A stretch of 64,000 nucleotides of DNA, from positions 930,001-994,000 of the forward strand of contig NZ_SSNX01000001.1 in NCBI RefSeq assembly GCF_004801415.1, read 5' to 3'. This DNA is from Deinococcus sp. KSM4-11 (GTDB lineage Bacteria; Deinococcota; Deinococci; Deinococcales; Deinococcaceae). This document shows, one piece after another, positions 53,001 to 63,050 of the stretch (position 1 is its first letter; every line of letters starts with the position of its first letter). The notes under the pieces were generated by a model that saw nothing but the letters and a program-made list of their open reading frames with translations, searched no databases and was not told the origin of the DNA. Made by a program: the position numbers and the translations under genes.

Positions 53001-54179
53001 TCAGCTGTGCTTGCGCAACAGGACGCTCTTCAGATACAGGCTCTCGGGCACGCTGAGGAGGTGAGGGTGGTCGGCGGGCTGGTAGGTCACGTCGAGCACC
53101 TCGGCGTCGCAGCCTGCAGTGGCGGCGGCAACGCGGGATGCGTCGAGCAGGTCGTCGACCCGGATGTAGTGCGCGCAGGTGCTGACCAGGAGCAGACCTC
53201 CCACTTCGAGCATGCCGAGCGTGAGGGCCGCACCATCGGTGAAGATGCGTTTGGCGCCGGGCACGTCGTCGCGGCGTTTGGCCAGGGTGGGCGGATCAAG
53301 CACCGCGATCTGAAACCGGCGCTTGTCCTTCGCCAGGGTTCGTAGCACGTCGAGCGCGTCGCCCCAGCGAACACCGACGCCCACGCCGTTGTGCCGCGCC
53401 GCCTGTTCCAGGGCGGCCAGGGCCACCTGATCCTTGTCGATGGCGACACTCTTCGCTCCGGCCCGGGCCGCGTGCAGGCTGAAACCCCCGGTGTACGAAT
53501 ACACGTCGAGGAAGCCGTCGCCAGGCTGCACGTGAGATCGCAGCATCCGCCGGTTGTCGCGCTGGTCGAGGAAGAAGCCGGTCTTCTGCGCGTCCATGGG
53601 CGAGAAATGAAGTTCCAGGTCGTCCTCATGGAAGGTCACGCGCTCGGGCACCTCGCCCCACAGGGTGCCGGTGTGCAGGTCCAGACCCTCACGCCGGCGT
53701 TCGCCCGTGTCGCTGCGCTCATAGGCGGCGTCGGCACCCGTCTCGGCCTTGAGGGCCTGCACGATCAGGTCACGGTGCCGTTCCACGCCCGCATTGCGCA
53801 GTTGCACGCCCAACACGCCAGCGAACTGATCCGCGACCACGCCGGGCAGTCCGTCGGCCTCGGCATGCAGGACGCGCAGGGCGTCCGTCCCGTGAATGCG
53901 ACCTGCCCGGCGATCCAGGGCAGCGCGCACCCGCCGCCGGTAGAAGGCTCCGTCGATGTCCTCGCCCGTCCAGGTGAGCAGGCGCAGCGGCGTGCCGCCC
54001 TCCGCATTGAAGTACCCGCGGGCCAGAACCGGGCCGGTCGGGCCCCTCACATCCACGACCTCACCGGGCGCGATGCCGGGATCACTGTCGGCGATGTCGG
54101 CGCGGTGTCCGAAGGGGTAGCGGCCCGCGACTCGCCTCACGGCGGCGGCCTGAAGGGTGACGGTGGGACGGCGTTTCAC
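53001..54179 (-). CDS. Class I SAM-dependent rRNA methyltransferase (RlmI-like)
   Basis: 392 residues. N-terminal PUA-like domain (residues about 3-75, starting TVTLQAAAVRRVAGRYPFG), then an EEHEE-type linker and a Rossmann methyltransferase (GDGFLDVYSYTGGFSLHAARAGAKSVAIDKD; motif IV AVLDPPTLAKRRDD). These match RlmI/RlmK-type 23S rRNA cytosine-C5 methyltransferases; DPPTLA and a Cys in VSTCAHYI fit. It starts with GTG 54179; TAGCCT (54191-54186) is exactly 6 nt upstream, suggesting a leaderless mRNA. Confidence 0.9.
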   Translation of the reverse strand: MKRRPTVTLQAAAVRRVAGRYPFGHRADIADSDPGIAPGEVVDVRGPTGPVLARGYFNAEGGTPLRLLTWTGEDIDGAFYRRRVRAALDRRAGRIHGTDALRVLHAEADGLPGVVADQFAGVLGVQLRNAGVERHRDLIVQALKAETGADAAYERSDTGERRREGLDLHTGTLWGEVPERVTFHEDDLELHFSPMDAQKTGFFLDQRDNRRMLRSHVQPGDGFLDVYSYTGGFSLHAARAGAKSVAIDKDQVALAALEQAARHNGVGVGVRWGDALDVLRTLAKDKRRFQIAVLDPPTLAKRRDDVPGAKRIFTDGAALTLGMLEVGGLLLVSTCAHYIRVDDLLDASRVAAATAGCDAEVLDVTYQPADHPHLLSVPESLYLKSVLLRKHS

Positions 54180-54289
54180 GCGGGCAGGCTACCAGAGCCT
54201 GTCACCTGCCTGTCAGAGACGCCCGGTATCGTGGCCGTCAGCACCCGCGTGCGGCCTCTCCCGCCCCATCCCCGTCCGGAGGACTCCTC

Positions 54290-54847
54290 ATGCCCACCTT
54301 GTCCAATGCACGTTCCATCCTTTTCCTTGCGCCGCTGCTCCTGGCGGCCTGCGGCGTCATTCCCACGCCCGTGGTCGACCTGCCGGACACGTCCGTGCCA
54401 CTCGCGAACACCTTCATCACGCAGGGGCAGGTGGTGTATGTCGATCAGGATGAACTGGCCACCACGAAATCGACCCTGCCCGCTGCGCTCCAGGGCCTGA
54501 CCATCCGGGGCGACGCGCTGTACAACTCGTCGGGCGGGAACCTGGGCACGGTGAAACTCTACGTGAGAACCACCCTGGCGGGCCTGGACAGCCGTTGCAC
54601 CAGCATGGGGGCTACGCCGTTCACGCCGGCCATCTACGCCTGCGATCCGCAGGGCGAGACGGCCCAGGCCATCGGCACGGTCACGGTGCAGGCGGGGAGC
54701 AAGGTGCCGTTCACGCTGAACGGGGCCGCCCTCGACACGGCCGCCAAGGCCGGTCACGGGTACTTCGGCTTCCAGGTCGTCACGGGTACCGCCCTGAACG
54801 GCGAGAGTGTGGATCTGACGGCCCTGAAGGCACAGGCGAAGCTGTAG
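54290..54847 (+). CDS. Lipoprotein, unknown function
   Basis: 185 residues. Lipobox LLLAACGVI in the signal peptide, then a beta-rich domain with two cysteines (DSRCTSMG and IYACDPQG) likely to form a disulfide. It has no recognised domain. A GGAGG-like ribosome site (CCGGAGGACTCCTC) precedes ATG 54290. It lies 75 nt upstream of an S41 protease with its own apparent promoter. Function unknown; envelope location inferred from the signal. Confidence 0.78.
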   Translation: MPTLSNARSILFLAPLLLAACGVIPTPVVDLPDTSVPLANTFITQGQVVYVDQDELATTKSTLPAALQGLTIRGDALYNSSGGNLGTVKLYVRTTLAGLDSRCTSMGATPFTPAIYACDPQGETAQAIGTVTVQAGSKVPFTLNGAALDTAAKAGHGYFGFQVVTGTALNGESVDLTALKAQAKL

Positions 54848-54922
54848 GCCGGAGGGGGCGTCGTGCCGGTGAGATTGTGGGATTCATCGGGCCGTACGGT
54901 CAACCGGGCCGTACCCTGTGAC

Positions 54923-56257
54923 GTGTCCTTCACAACGTTCCTGAGTCGGCTGGCTGGCCGGACTGCCCGGCAAGGTGTGGTTCTGACCGTGCTCCTGGGA
55001 GCTGCCGCCCAGGCCAGTCCGGCGACCGACCTCTACAAGGCCGCCTCGGGCGACGTCCTGCGCGAGTACTACGGGTGGTCGACCGCCGACCTGGAATCGC
55101 TGGTGGGCAAATACCGGGCCGTGCTGGATGAGCGCTGCGCTTCCCAGGCCGAGACGTGCCCGTTCACGACCGCGCGCGTGGTACTCGGCGAACTGCTGCA
55201 CGAGGTCGGGGATGCCCACACCAGCGTGCGCGATCCGGACGCCGCGAAACGCCTGGACGAAATTTCCCGGAACCTCCCGGTGGCCCGGACTGGCGCGCGG
55301 GTGGTGCGCGTGGAGGGCGGCCTGCTGGTCGCGTCCGTGATGCGGGGCAGCCCGGCCGCAGACGCGGGCCTGCGGGTGCATGACCTGATCACCGTGGTCA
55401 ACGGCGAGGTGGCTGGAAAGCACGGCGCGGTCAACGATCCGGTCGGGCCGAACGAATTCACCACACTTGAGCGCGACGGGCAGGCGCTCCAGCTGACCGT
55501 ACGCCGGGCTGGTGAGCCCGAGCTGGCACTAACCGTGGGCACCAGGGAACTTCCGGCGCGGGATGCGCCGACCCTGGACTGGGCCGGTGACGATCACCGG
55601 GTCGCCGTGGTCACCATTCCCTCGTTCCTGCCGACGGACACGGCCGATCTGTTCCTCCGCCGGGTGCGCGAAGCGCAGGCCCAGGGGGCGCGCGGTCTGG
55701 TCATCGACCTGCGCTTCAATTCTGGGGGCGGGTTGAACCAGTGTGTGGCTGCCGCCAGTATTTTCGCGCCCGTGCGCTACCGCATGCAATTCAAGATGGG
55801 TGCCCAGGAGGTCATGGGCATCAACGGTGAGACACCACGGCGGCCCCCACCGCACGGCTCTCCGCCGCCTGGGGACGCGCGGGTCTGGACCGGTCCGGCA
55901 GCCATCCTGATCGGCCCGGATACGGCGTCGTGCGCGGAGGTGTTCACGTTCTACGCGCAGCAGACGGGCGTGCCCGCAGTGGGTGAAGCTACGCGCGGCG
56001 TCTGCAACAGCGGCGTGACCTTCGATGCCCTGCCAGACGGCGGCGTCCTCACCGTGACCGTGCTGCGTGGGTTCGCCGCGGAGGGCCAGCCCCTGCCCGA
56101 GCGCATTCGGCCCGATGTGAACGCTCCGCTGAACATCGCGGCCCTATCGACAGACGGGCGAGACTCCACACTTGAGGCCGCGCTGAACGTGCTGCACGCC
56201 CCTATGGGCGACGCTCCTCCTCCTCCCGCTGGACTGTCCGTGCCCCCATCTCCGTGA
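54923..56257 (+). CDS. S41-family (C-terminal processing) peptidase, secreted
   Basis: About 444 residues from GTG 54923, with a signal peptide (RQGVVLTVLLGAAAQA). Residues about 110-190 are PDZ-like (VVRVEGGLLVASVMRGSPAADAGLRVHDLITVVNG in parts). The peptidase domain contains LVIDLRFNSGGGLNQCV and the catalytic Ser in GPDTASCAEVFTFYA. S41 enzymes cleave C-termini of envelope proteins. TACCCT (54912-54917) lies 5 nt before the GTG, supporting a leaderless start; the longer frame upstream would place the signal peptide 20 residues inside. The catalytic Lys cannot be fixed by eye. Confidence 0.86.
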   Translation: MSFTTFLSRLAGRTARQGVVLTVLLGAAAQASPATDLYKAASGDVLREYYGWSTADLESLVGKYRAVLDERCASQAETCPFTTARVVLGELLHEVGDAHTSVRDPDAAKRLDEISRNLPVARTGARVVRVEGGLLVASVMRGSPAADAGLRVHDLITVVNGEVAGKHGAVNDPVGPNEFTTLERDGQALQLTVRRAGEPELALTVGTRELPARDAPTLDWAGDDHRVAVVTIPSFLPTDTADLFLRRVREAQAQGARGLVIDLRFNSGGGLNQCVAAASIFAPVRYRMQFKMGAQEVMGINGETPRRPPPHGSPPPGDARVWTGPAAILIGPDTASCAEVFTFYAQQTGVPAVGEATRGVCNSGVTFDALPDGGVLTVTVLRGFAAEGQPLPERIRPDVNAPLNIAALSTDGRDSTLEAALNVLHAPMGDAPPPPAGLSVPPSP

Positions 56258-56343
56258 AGCCGGTTCCGGATCGGGACGGCACCTTCCTCTGGTTTCGCTT
56301 CAGCCGTGTCGCTGTCGGTCGGCGGCACCCTGTGAGTACCAGA

Positions 56344-56376
56344 ACGGAACCGAGGATTAGCAGTCCTCGGTTCCGT
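56344..56376. terminator. Bidirectional hairpin between converging genes
   Basis: ACGGAACCGAGGA (56344-56356) and TCCTCGGTTCCGT (56364-56376), a 13-bp perfect stem, 87 nt past the S41 peptidase stop. No T-run on either strand. Confidence 0.6.
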
Positions 56377-56419
56377 CAAACAGACATGCTCTGCGGGTTT
56401 TGGCTCCCTGTTCAGTCGG

Positions 56420-56677
56420 TTAGCGGGACCAGCGTTTCATCAGGGTCACGAGCCGTTCAGGGGTCACCGCGCGGTATTCCTGGCCGTCCACGCGGATGAG
56501 GGGAGCGTCCTCGGGAGCGGTGCCAGCACCGCACTGGCACAGGGCCAGTTCCACGTTCCCGTCGGCGGTCACCATTCCGGGACTGATTCTCAGGGTGTCC
56601 CACACGGCATCCAGTAGCGTCTCGCGTTGATCGATGGACAGGTGTTCGGTACAGATTTCCAGACGGGTGACGGGCAA
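56420..56677 (-). CDS. Small protein resembling a degenerate thioredoxin-like ferredoxin
   Basis: 85 residues from TTG 56677, with GGAGG 7 nt upstream. Three cysteines (residues 9, 47 and 49) and ALCQCGAGTAPEDAP followed by LIRVDGQEYRAVTPERLVTL resemble the C-terminal half of NuoE-like/thioredoxin-like [2Fe-2S] ferredoxins, but the normal four-cysteine set is incomplete, so metal binding is uncertain. The product is cytoplasmic. A TAGCAT box lies about 30 nt upstream. Not recognised with confidence. Confidence 0.6.
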   Translation of the reverse strand: MPVTRLEICTEHLSIDQRETLLDAVWDTLRISPGMVTADGNVELALCQCGAGTAPEDAPLIRVDGQEYRAVTPERLVTLMKRWSR

Positions 56678-56747
56678 AGCTGGGCCTCCTCTATGGCGCG
56701 CCCATGCTACCGGATGACGACCCCATGAGACGCCTGAGGTCTGCGGG

Positions 56748-57521
56748 TCACTGGCGGGACGGTACCTCGGCTGCGGTCGGGGACACGGGTAGGTGGCCAT
56801 GGCGGGCGCGCAGGTTCAGGAATTCCACGGCCAGCGCGAAGCCCATCGCGAAATACGTGTAGCCCTTGGGAATCTTGAAGCCCAGGCCGTCGGCAATCAG
56901 GTTCACGCCGATCAGCAGCAGGAAGGCAAGGGCCAGCAGTTTCACCGTCTTGTGCGCCTGCACGAACTCCCCGATGGGTTTGGCCGCGAAGAGCATGATG
57001 GCGACCGTGACGACCACGGCCGCAACCATCACGCCCAGGTCGCTGGCCATCCCGACGGCCGTGATGACCGAGTCCAGACTGAACACGATGTCCAGCACCA
57101 TGATCTGAGCGATGGTTGCGGCAAAGCCTGCGGCGACGCGCGCCGTCGTTCCGGCCGGAGCGTCCACCGTCTCGTGGCCCTCGACGAGTTCGTGCATCTC
57201 GCGGACGGCCTTGTACAGCAGGAACAGGCCGCCGCCCAGCAGGATCAGGTCACGGCCGGAAAAGCCCATCCCGAAGACGCTGATCAGTTCCGTCTTGAGA
57301 TTCGAGACCCACGCGATCGAGAAGAGTAGCCCCAGCCGCATAACCAGGGCGCCGAGCAGCCCCACGGTGCGGGCCCGCTGCTGCTGCGCGGGCGGCAGCT
57401 TGCCGGCGAGAATCGAGATGAAGATGACGTTGTCGATGCCGAGCACGATCTCCAGCAGCAGCAGCGTCGTGAACGCCAGCCACGCCTCGGGCTGGGCCAT
57501 CCAGGCGAACAGTGTTTCCAT
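56748..57521 (-). CDS. TerC-family integral membrane protein
   Basis: 257 residues, about seven membrane helices. The TerC motif LLLLEIVLGIDNVIFISILA and the later QIMVLDIVFSLDSVITAVGMA carry the paired acidic residues (Asp/Glu) expected for metal binding. TerC proteins export manganese or support protein secretion and are linked with tellurite resistance. The ATG at 57521 has GGAG 8 nt upstream. The leader (57522-57650) does not show an evident yybP-ykoY manganese riboswitch by eye. Metal handling is a plausible role in a manganese-rich genus. Confidence 0.9.
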   Translation of the reverse strand: METLFAWMAQPEAWLAFTTLLLLEIVLGIDNVIFISILAGKLPPAQQQRARTVGLLGALVMRLGLLFSIAWVSNLKTELISVFGMGFSGRDLILLGGGLFLLYKAVREMHELVEGHETVDAPAGTTARVAAGFAATIAQIMVLDIVFSLDSVITAVGMASDLGVMVAAVVVTVAIMLFAAKPIGEFVQAHKTVKLLALAFLLLIGVNLIADGLGFKIPKGYTYFAMGFALAVEFLNLRARHGHLPVSPTAAEVPSRQ

Positions 57522-57694
57522 GTTGTGATCTCCACAGGAGGGGAAGCGGGCGCTGCCACGCACGCCCAGGTCACCGAAGAGGGAGAACTCCCGTACTGCC
57601 GCGCCCGTGCGGCGCGCTAGGGGCTATGTTCCGGGAGAAGGAGTGCACCGTTCATGTCAGCCGGATGAAGGGCCTTCATGAAACGACGATGGCG

Positions 57695-58291
57695 TCAGCG
57701 GGGGGTCGCTCCATCGAGGTACACGGCCAGCAGCGCGCGTGCGGTGCCGTGTGGATCAGGCTGTGGAACGCCGCTGACCAGCGGGTAGAGCAGCGCAAGA
57801 AAGGCGCGCGTGAGGCCTGCCGGTGGCACGTCCAGTCTGAGTTCACCGCGCTCGGCCGCCTGTTCGAACAAGGAGGTCAGGCCGCCCATCCAGACCCGGC
57901 GGTATGCCTGCTCGAACACGGCGCGCCGTTCGGGGGACACGTGCCGCAGCTCTCCGGCGAGTTGCAGCCCGACCCGCTGCTCCGGAGCGCTGGCGATGAG
58001 TTCCTCCACCAGGGTGTGCAGTTGGGCGCGCAGGTCTGTCTGTGCCGAGGCCAGCTCGATCAACCGGGACAGGCCGCCCAGGGCCCCGTCGAGCATGGAC
58101 AGGAACAGCGCCTCCTTATCGGCGTAGTGGTGGTAGAGCGCGGGTTTGGTCACGCCGACCGCCTCGGCGACCTCGCGCATGCTGACGCCGTGATAGCCGC
58201 GCTGCACGAAGAGCCGCGCTGCCTGGAGCTGAATGCGTGCGCGGGTGCTGTCTTGCGCCGGCTGGGCGAGCGGGACGGACGGAACGGTCAC
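57695..58291 (-). CDS. TetR-family transcriptional regulator
   Basis: 198 residues from GTG 58291. N-terminal HTH (AARLFVQRGYHGVSMREVAEAVGVTKPALYHHYADKEALFLSM, in parts) and a helical ligand-binding/dimer domain. TATCAT (58303-58298) is 6 nt before the GTG, supporting that start over a longer frame. It is divergent from the phospholipase-like lipoprotein, whose -10 TACAAT lies about 45 bp away, so mutual or auto-regulation is plausible. Ligand unknown. Confidence 0.88.
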   Translation of the reverse strand: MTVPSVPLAQPAQDSTRARIQLQAARLFVQRGYHGVSMREVAEAVGVTKPALYHHYADKEALFLSMLDGALGGLSRLIELASAQTDLRAQLHTLVEELIASAPEQRVGLQLAGELRHVSPERRAVFEQAYRRVWMGGLTSLFEQAAERGELRLDVPPAGLTRAFLALLYPLVSGVPQPDPHGTARALLAVYLDGATPR

Positions 58292-58339
58292 CGGGTCATG
58301 ATAGGCGCAGTCGCCCGACACCGTCCTGACCTGGGCCTT

Positions 58340-58345
58340 TACAAT
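58340..58345 (+). promoter_or_regulatory. -10 of the phospholipase-like gene
   Basis: TACAAT about 46 bp upstream of ATG 58391. A weak GACACC at 17 bp upstream could be the -35. Confidence 0.45.
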
Positions 58346-58390
58346 CGGGGTGAACCACAGCCCACCGCCCCACCCCTGAGGAGCTGACCG

Positions 58391-59035
58391 ATGCGCCACC
58401 TACCCCTGACCGCGCTGTGTACCGTCACCCTGCTCGCCGCCTGCTCACACTCGGCACCGACCGTTCCTCAGGCCAGCACGTCCACAGCCCCCTACGCGGC
58501 CCGGCCGGAGCTTCAGGATGCGGGGAGCCAGACGATCCTGCGGCAGTACGCGAACGATCCGGGCCTGATTGCGGCCCTCCAGGAAGCCTACGGTGAGCGC
58601 TCCTCGAGCGTGACCCTGCCGAAAGTTCCAGCGATCAGTGGGCTGGACCTGGCCAGTGACCGGATCGCGTACGTGAAGCGCACCGGCTGGGGAACGGTGG
58701 GCAACTACACCGCCCAGTACGCGGCCTATGCCACGTCGAGCACCCTGCCGTATCCGGGCCTGGACTGGACGCGTGACGGGTGCAGCGCGCCCGACGGCCT
58801 GGGCCTGGGCTACCGCGAGGACTTCCGCCCCGCCTGCAACGTCCATGACTTCGCGTACCGCAACCTGAAGGTCTACGAGCGGACGGACGCGAACCGGGCC
58901 ACCAGCGACAGCGCGTTCTATACGAACATGAAATCCATCTGCGCCACGAAGAGCTGGTACGCGCGGCCCGCGTGCTACGCGGCGGCCTACGCCTACTACG
59001 AGGGCGTGCGGATCGGGGGCGGCAGCTCCTTCTGA
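58391..59035 (+). CDS. Prokaryotic phospholipase A2-like lipoprotein
   Basis: 214 residues. Lipobox signal (LLAACSHS). The C-terminal half has [13 protein letters not shown], then [10 protein letters not shown] with the His-Asp catalytic pair and two disulfide-type cysteines near the end ([15 protein letters not shown]), the layout of bacterial PLA2 (as in Streptomyces violaceoruber). GAGGAG lies 7 nt before the ATG. Lipid-anchored, so it would act on membrane lipids outside the cell; lipase activity is predicted, not shown. Divergent from a TetR gene. Confidence 0.82.
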   Translation: MRHLPLTALCTVTLLAACSHSAPTVPQASTSTAPYAARPELQDAGSQTILRQYANDPGLIAALQEAYGERSSSVTLPKVPAISGLDLASDRIAYVKRTGWGTVGNYTAQYAAYATSSTLPYPGLDWTRDGCSAPDGLGLGYREDFRPACNVHDFAYRNLKVYERTDANRATSDSAFYTNMKSICATKSWYARPACYAAAYAYYEGVRIGGGSSF

Positions 59036-59045
59036 GTGCGACGGC

Positions 59046-60185
59046 TCACTCCTCGGCTGCCCAGACGTCCAGCGGCGTCTCGCGGCGCCGGATCACCGAC
59101 CAGTCGCCGTCCTGCCAGAGCAGCTCGGCCGGGCGTGAACGGGTGAGGTACGAGCTGCTCATGGCCGCGCCGTACGCCCCCGCGTCACCGAACGCGAGCA
59201 CCTGACCGCGCTCCGGTCGAGGCAAATCCACGTCACGGGCGAGGACGTCGCCGCTCTCACAGGCCGGGCCGGCAATGTCCCAGCGACTCCGTTCAGACGC
59301 ATCCCACAGCGCCATGACCGGATGAACAGCGCCGTACAGCATGGGGCGCAGCAACTCAGTCATCCCGGCATCGACCAGCACAAAATTCCGGCCGGTGCGT
59401 TTGGTGCCGACCACCCGCGTAAGCAGGTGTCCGGCTCGCGCCACCAGGTAGCGGCCCGGTTCCACCCACAGTTCTGCGCCGAATGCGTGCGCCGCCCGCT
59501 GCGCTTCCAGCGCGATGCCAGCCAGGTCGGCCTCCAGACCCCAGCCGCCACCGGCGTCCAGCACGGCCAGGGGGCCAGTCACGTCGCGCAGCTCTATCAG
59601 GCGGCCAAAGGCAGCCGTGAAATCGCCGGCGTCACGGATGGCGCTGCCGATGTGGACGTGCAGCCCCACGGCCGTGTGCCCGGCCACGCGCAGGGCGTCC
59701 AGCACGAGGGGGGCCTGGTCGAGCGTGACGCCGAACTTGCTTCCGGCCGCGCCGGTGGCGAGGTGGTCATGCGTGCTGACGGCCAACGCGGGGTTCACCC
59801 GCACCAGCGCCCGTGACGACGGAGGCAGCAGCCTGACCTCCTCCTCGCGGTCCACGATGAAGGTCGCGCCCAGCCGTGCGCCCGCTGCGTACTCGGCGTC
59901 CGATTTCGCGGGGCCGTTCACGAGGAGCTGCGTCCCCCGCGCGCCGATGTGCTCCGCACGGGCGATCTCGCCCGCGCTGACGCATTCGAAACCCACCCCG
60001 GCCCCGTGCAGCCGGCGCAGCAGCGTCAGGTTCGGGTTGGCCTTCATGGCGTAGTACACGCGGGCGTCCCCGAAGGCGGCGCGGACGCGGGCCAGGGCCG
60101 CATCGAGTTCCGACGCGTCGTACACGTACAGGGGCGTGCCGTGGGTGTCGGCGGCATCGAGCAGGGCGTCGGGTGGGATGCTCAC
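59046..60185 (-). CDS. lysA: Diaminopimelate decarboxylase
   Basis: 379 residues, fold-type III PLP enzyme. PLP-binding Lys in YYAMKANPNLTLL, GLHVHIGSAIRD, AGGGWGLEADL, EPGRYLVARAG, and C-terminal GPACESGDVLARD followed by GDAGAYGAAMSS match LysA. It starts with GTG 60185; TACACT (60197-60192) is exactly 6 nt upstream. Deinococcus usually makes lysine by the alpha-aminoadipate route and has ornithine in peptidoglycan, so the physiological substrate is a question (see findings). Divergent from mnmA. Confidence 0.92.
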   Translation of the reverse strand: MSIPPDALLDAADTHGTPLYVYDASELDAALARVRAAFGDARVYYAMKANPNLTLLRRLHGAGVGFECVSAGEIARAEHIGARGTQLLVNGPAKSDAEYAAGARLGATFIVDREEEVRLLPPSSRALVRVNPALAVSTHDHLATGAAGSKFGVTLDQAPLVLDALRVAGHTAVGLHVHIGSAIRDAGDFTAAFGRLIELRDVTGPLAVLDAGGGWGLEADLAGIALEAQRAAHAFGAELWVEPGRYLVARAGHLLTRVVGTKRTGRNFVLVDAGMTELLRPMLYGAVHPVMALWDASERSRWDIAGPACESGDVLARDVDLPRPERGQVLAFGDAGAYGAAMSSSYLTRSRPAELLWQDGDWSVIRRRETPLDVWAAEE

Positions 60186-60314
60186 CCCGCGAGTGTACCG
60201 GGCAGGAGTGGACGCTCCTGTGGTCGGTGGCCTCGTCCAGTTCCCGATACGCGCCGTGAATTGCCCTTCCCGTCACGCCGGGCGCGGCCCCGACCTGTTA
60301 AGCTGCGCGGCTGT

Positions 60315-61457
<1,143 letters not shown>

Positions 61458-61518
61458 CGGGTTCTTCTGGTGCCCCGCCAGGCACCGGTTCAGAGCACCT
61501 TATCGGCCAGTCCGGGCG

Positions 61519-62442
61519 TCAGTATTTCCGCCAGGACTCCACTAGGCCTTCGGGTTCGTGGCCCTGCTGGAAGTCGATCAGGAAGTCCCGCGTGAGGCTC
61601 GCCCCCCGGTAGACGAGATCCGTGGTGGTGCTGGCGATATGAGGCGTAATGATCACGTTCTCCTCGGCCCACAGCGGATCGTCCTGGGGCAGCGGCTCGG
61701 GATCGGTGACGTCCAGCACGGCCCCGGCGAGTTGACCGCTGTGCAGCGCCGCGATCAGGTCGTCCCGGACGATCAAATTCCCGCGTCCGACATTCACGAG
61801 CCACGCGCCGCGCTTCATGCGGTCGATCATCTCGCGGTTCACGATGCCGCGCGTGTCCTGGGTGCTGGGCAGGATCAGCACGATGAAATCGGCGCTGGCC
61901 AGCGCCTCGTCGCGTTCGGTGTCGGTGGTGCCTGAGGTGATGCCCTCGATGAACACGTCGAACGGGCGAAGCAGGTCTTCGAGGTTGCGGCCGATGCGCC
62001 CGAAGCCCCACAACACGACGCGGGCACGGTCGAGGCTGATCAGGCGCGACTCGCGGATGCTGGCCGGGCTGGCCCACTCGTGCCGGCCCTGGGCGTCGCG
62101 GTACCGGTGGAAGCCGCGCGCGGCGCTGAGCATCCCGGCCAGCGCGTGCACGGCCACGGCCCGTTCGTGCAGGCGGTTGGCGTTGTAGAGCTGGACGCCC
62201 CCAGGCAGGCGGTTGCGGACGTGGTCGATGCCGGCAGTGAGGGTCAGCACCCACTTCAGGCCGGGCAGGGCCAGCAGGTGGTCGCGGGTCTCGCCGCTGG
62301 CGAACCACAGCACCACCCCGTCGGCGTCTCCCTCGGGCACGTGATCGCCCGAGTAGTACGCGAGCTCACAGCCGGGAACGCTGCGCTCCCCGACTTCACT
62401 GAGGGCACGAAACTCGGGCAGATCCGGCAGTAGAACGCGCAT
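61519..62442 (-). CDS. D-2-hydroxyacid dehydrogenase-family protein
   Basis: 307 residues. NAD-binding LWGFGRIGRNLEDLLRPFD, catalytic Arg in VNVGRGNLIVRDDL, Glu in DVTDPEPLPQDDPLW and His in VIITPHIAS, the classical D-isomer-specific dehydrogenase triad. The substrate is not obvious; candidates are glyoxylate/hydroxypyruvate or phosphoglycerate-like acids. It starts 5 nt after the GNAT gene stop, with AGGAAG upstream, so the two form an operon (the acetyltransferase first). Confidence 0.9.
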   Translation of the reverse strand: MRVLLPDLPEFRALSEVGERSVPGCELAYYSGDHVPEGDADGVVLWFASGETRDHLLALPGLKWVLTLTAGIDHVRNRLPGGVQLYNANRLHERAVAVHALAGMLSAARGFHRYRDAQGRHEWASPASIRESRLISLDRARVVLWGFGRIGRNLEDLLRPFDVFIEGITSGTTDTERDEALASADFIVLILPSTQDTRGIVNREMIDRMKRGAWLVNVGRGNLIVRDDLIAALHSGQLAGAVLDVTDPEPLPQDDPLWAEENVIITPHIASTTTDLVYRGASLTRDFLIDFQQGHEPEGLVESWRKY

Positions 62443-62447
62443 ACTTC

Positions 62448-63041
62448 CTATTCTGAGGGACGGACGTTACTGGAACGCCACTCGGCCCGGCCGATCTCCA
62501 TGTGCACATCCACCCGGCCACGGCCCTCCGTGCGACCCGTCTCGTGGAAGCCGCAGGCGGTGAAGGCCCGCTGGGCGCGGCGGTTGTGTCCGAAGGTGGT
62601 GAGGCGCACGCGCATCAGCGGCGGGTCACGCACCTCGAAGGCCCAGCGCAGCAGGGCGGTGACGCCGCTGCGGCCGTAGCCACGCCCCCACAGGTCGGGG
62701 TACCCGATCATGATGCCCAGCGTGCCGGTCGTGGCCGCCAGAGGGGGTGGAGGGCGCAGGTCGTACAGTTCCGCGCTGCCGATCAGGGTGCCCTGGGGAT
62801 CCAGGATGCCGAAGCCCGCGCGTTCCCCACCCCGCTCCTCGTCCTGCATGATCCGGCGGAAGAGCCATTCGGGCAGGTGAATGGGCTTGGCGTCGTTCCA
62901 GTCGGCCAGTTCACGGTTCCGGAAGAAGCCGTGCAGCGTGCGCCACTCGGCTGACGTGAAAGCCAGCAGCGGTTTGAGGGTCACGGCCGCGCCGCCCCCA
63001 GGCCCGCTGGCCGGGGGTGGGGTGGACGTGGTCTCCGTCAT
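62448..63041 (-). CDS. GNAT-family N-acetyltransferase
   Basis: 197 residues. GNAT pattern: FRNRELADWNDAKPIHLPEW, GTLGIMIGYPDLWGRGYG (acetyl-CoA pyrophosphate loop region), and LTTFGHNRRAQRAFTACGFHETGR, typical of RimJ/RimL-type acetyltransferases of protein N-termini or small amines. N-terminal about 20 residues are Pro/Gly/Thr-rich and may be disordered. First of two genes with the D-2-hydroxyacid dehydrogenase. Substrate unknown. Confidence 0.87.
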   Translation of the reverse strand: MTETTSTPPPASGPGGGAAVTLKPLLAFTSAEWRTLHGFFRNRELADWNDAKPIHLPEWLFRRIMQDEERGGERAGFGILDPQGTLIGSAELYDLRPPPPLAATTGTLGIMIGYPDLWGRGYGRSGVTALLRWAFEVRDPPLMRVRLTTFGHNRRAQRAFTACGFHETGRTEGRGRVDVHMEIGRAEWRSSNVRPSE

Positions 63042-63050
63042 GGTGTCAGC

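Noticed and set aside
57522..57660. Possible yybP-ykoY manganese riboswitch upstream of terC
   Set aside because: I looked for the conserved GGGGAGUAG and paired CGGC elements and did not find them; a covariance-model search would settle it.
61469..61486. Possible terminator between mnmA and the D-2-hydroxyacid dehydrogenase gene
   Set aside because: Stem GGTGCC/GGCACC is only 6 bp and has no T-run on either strand.
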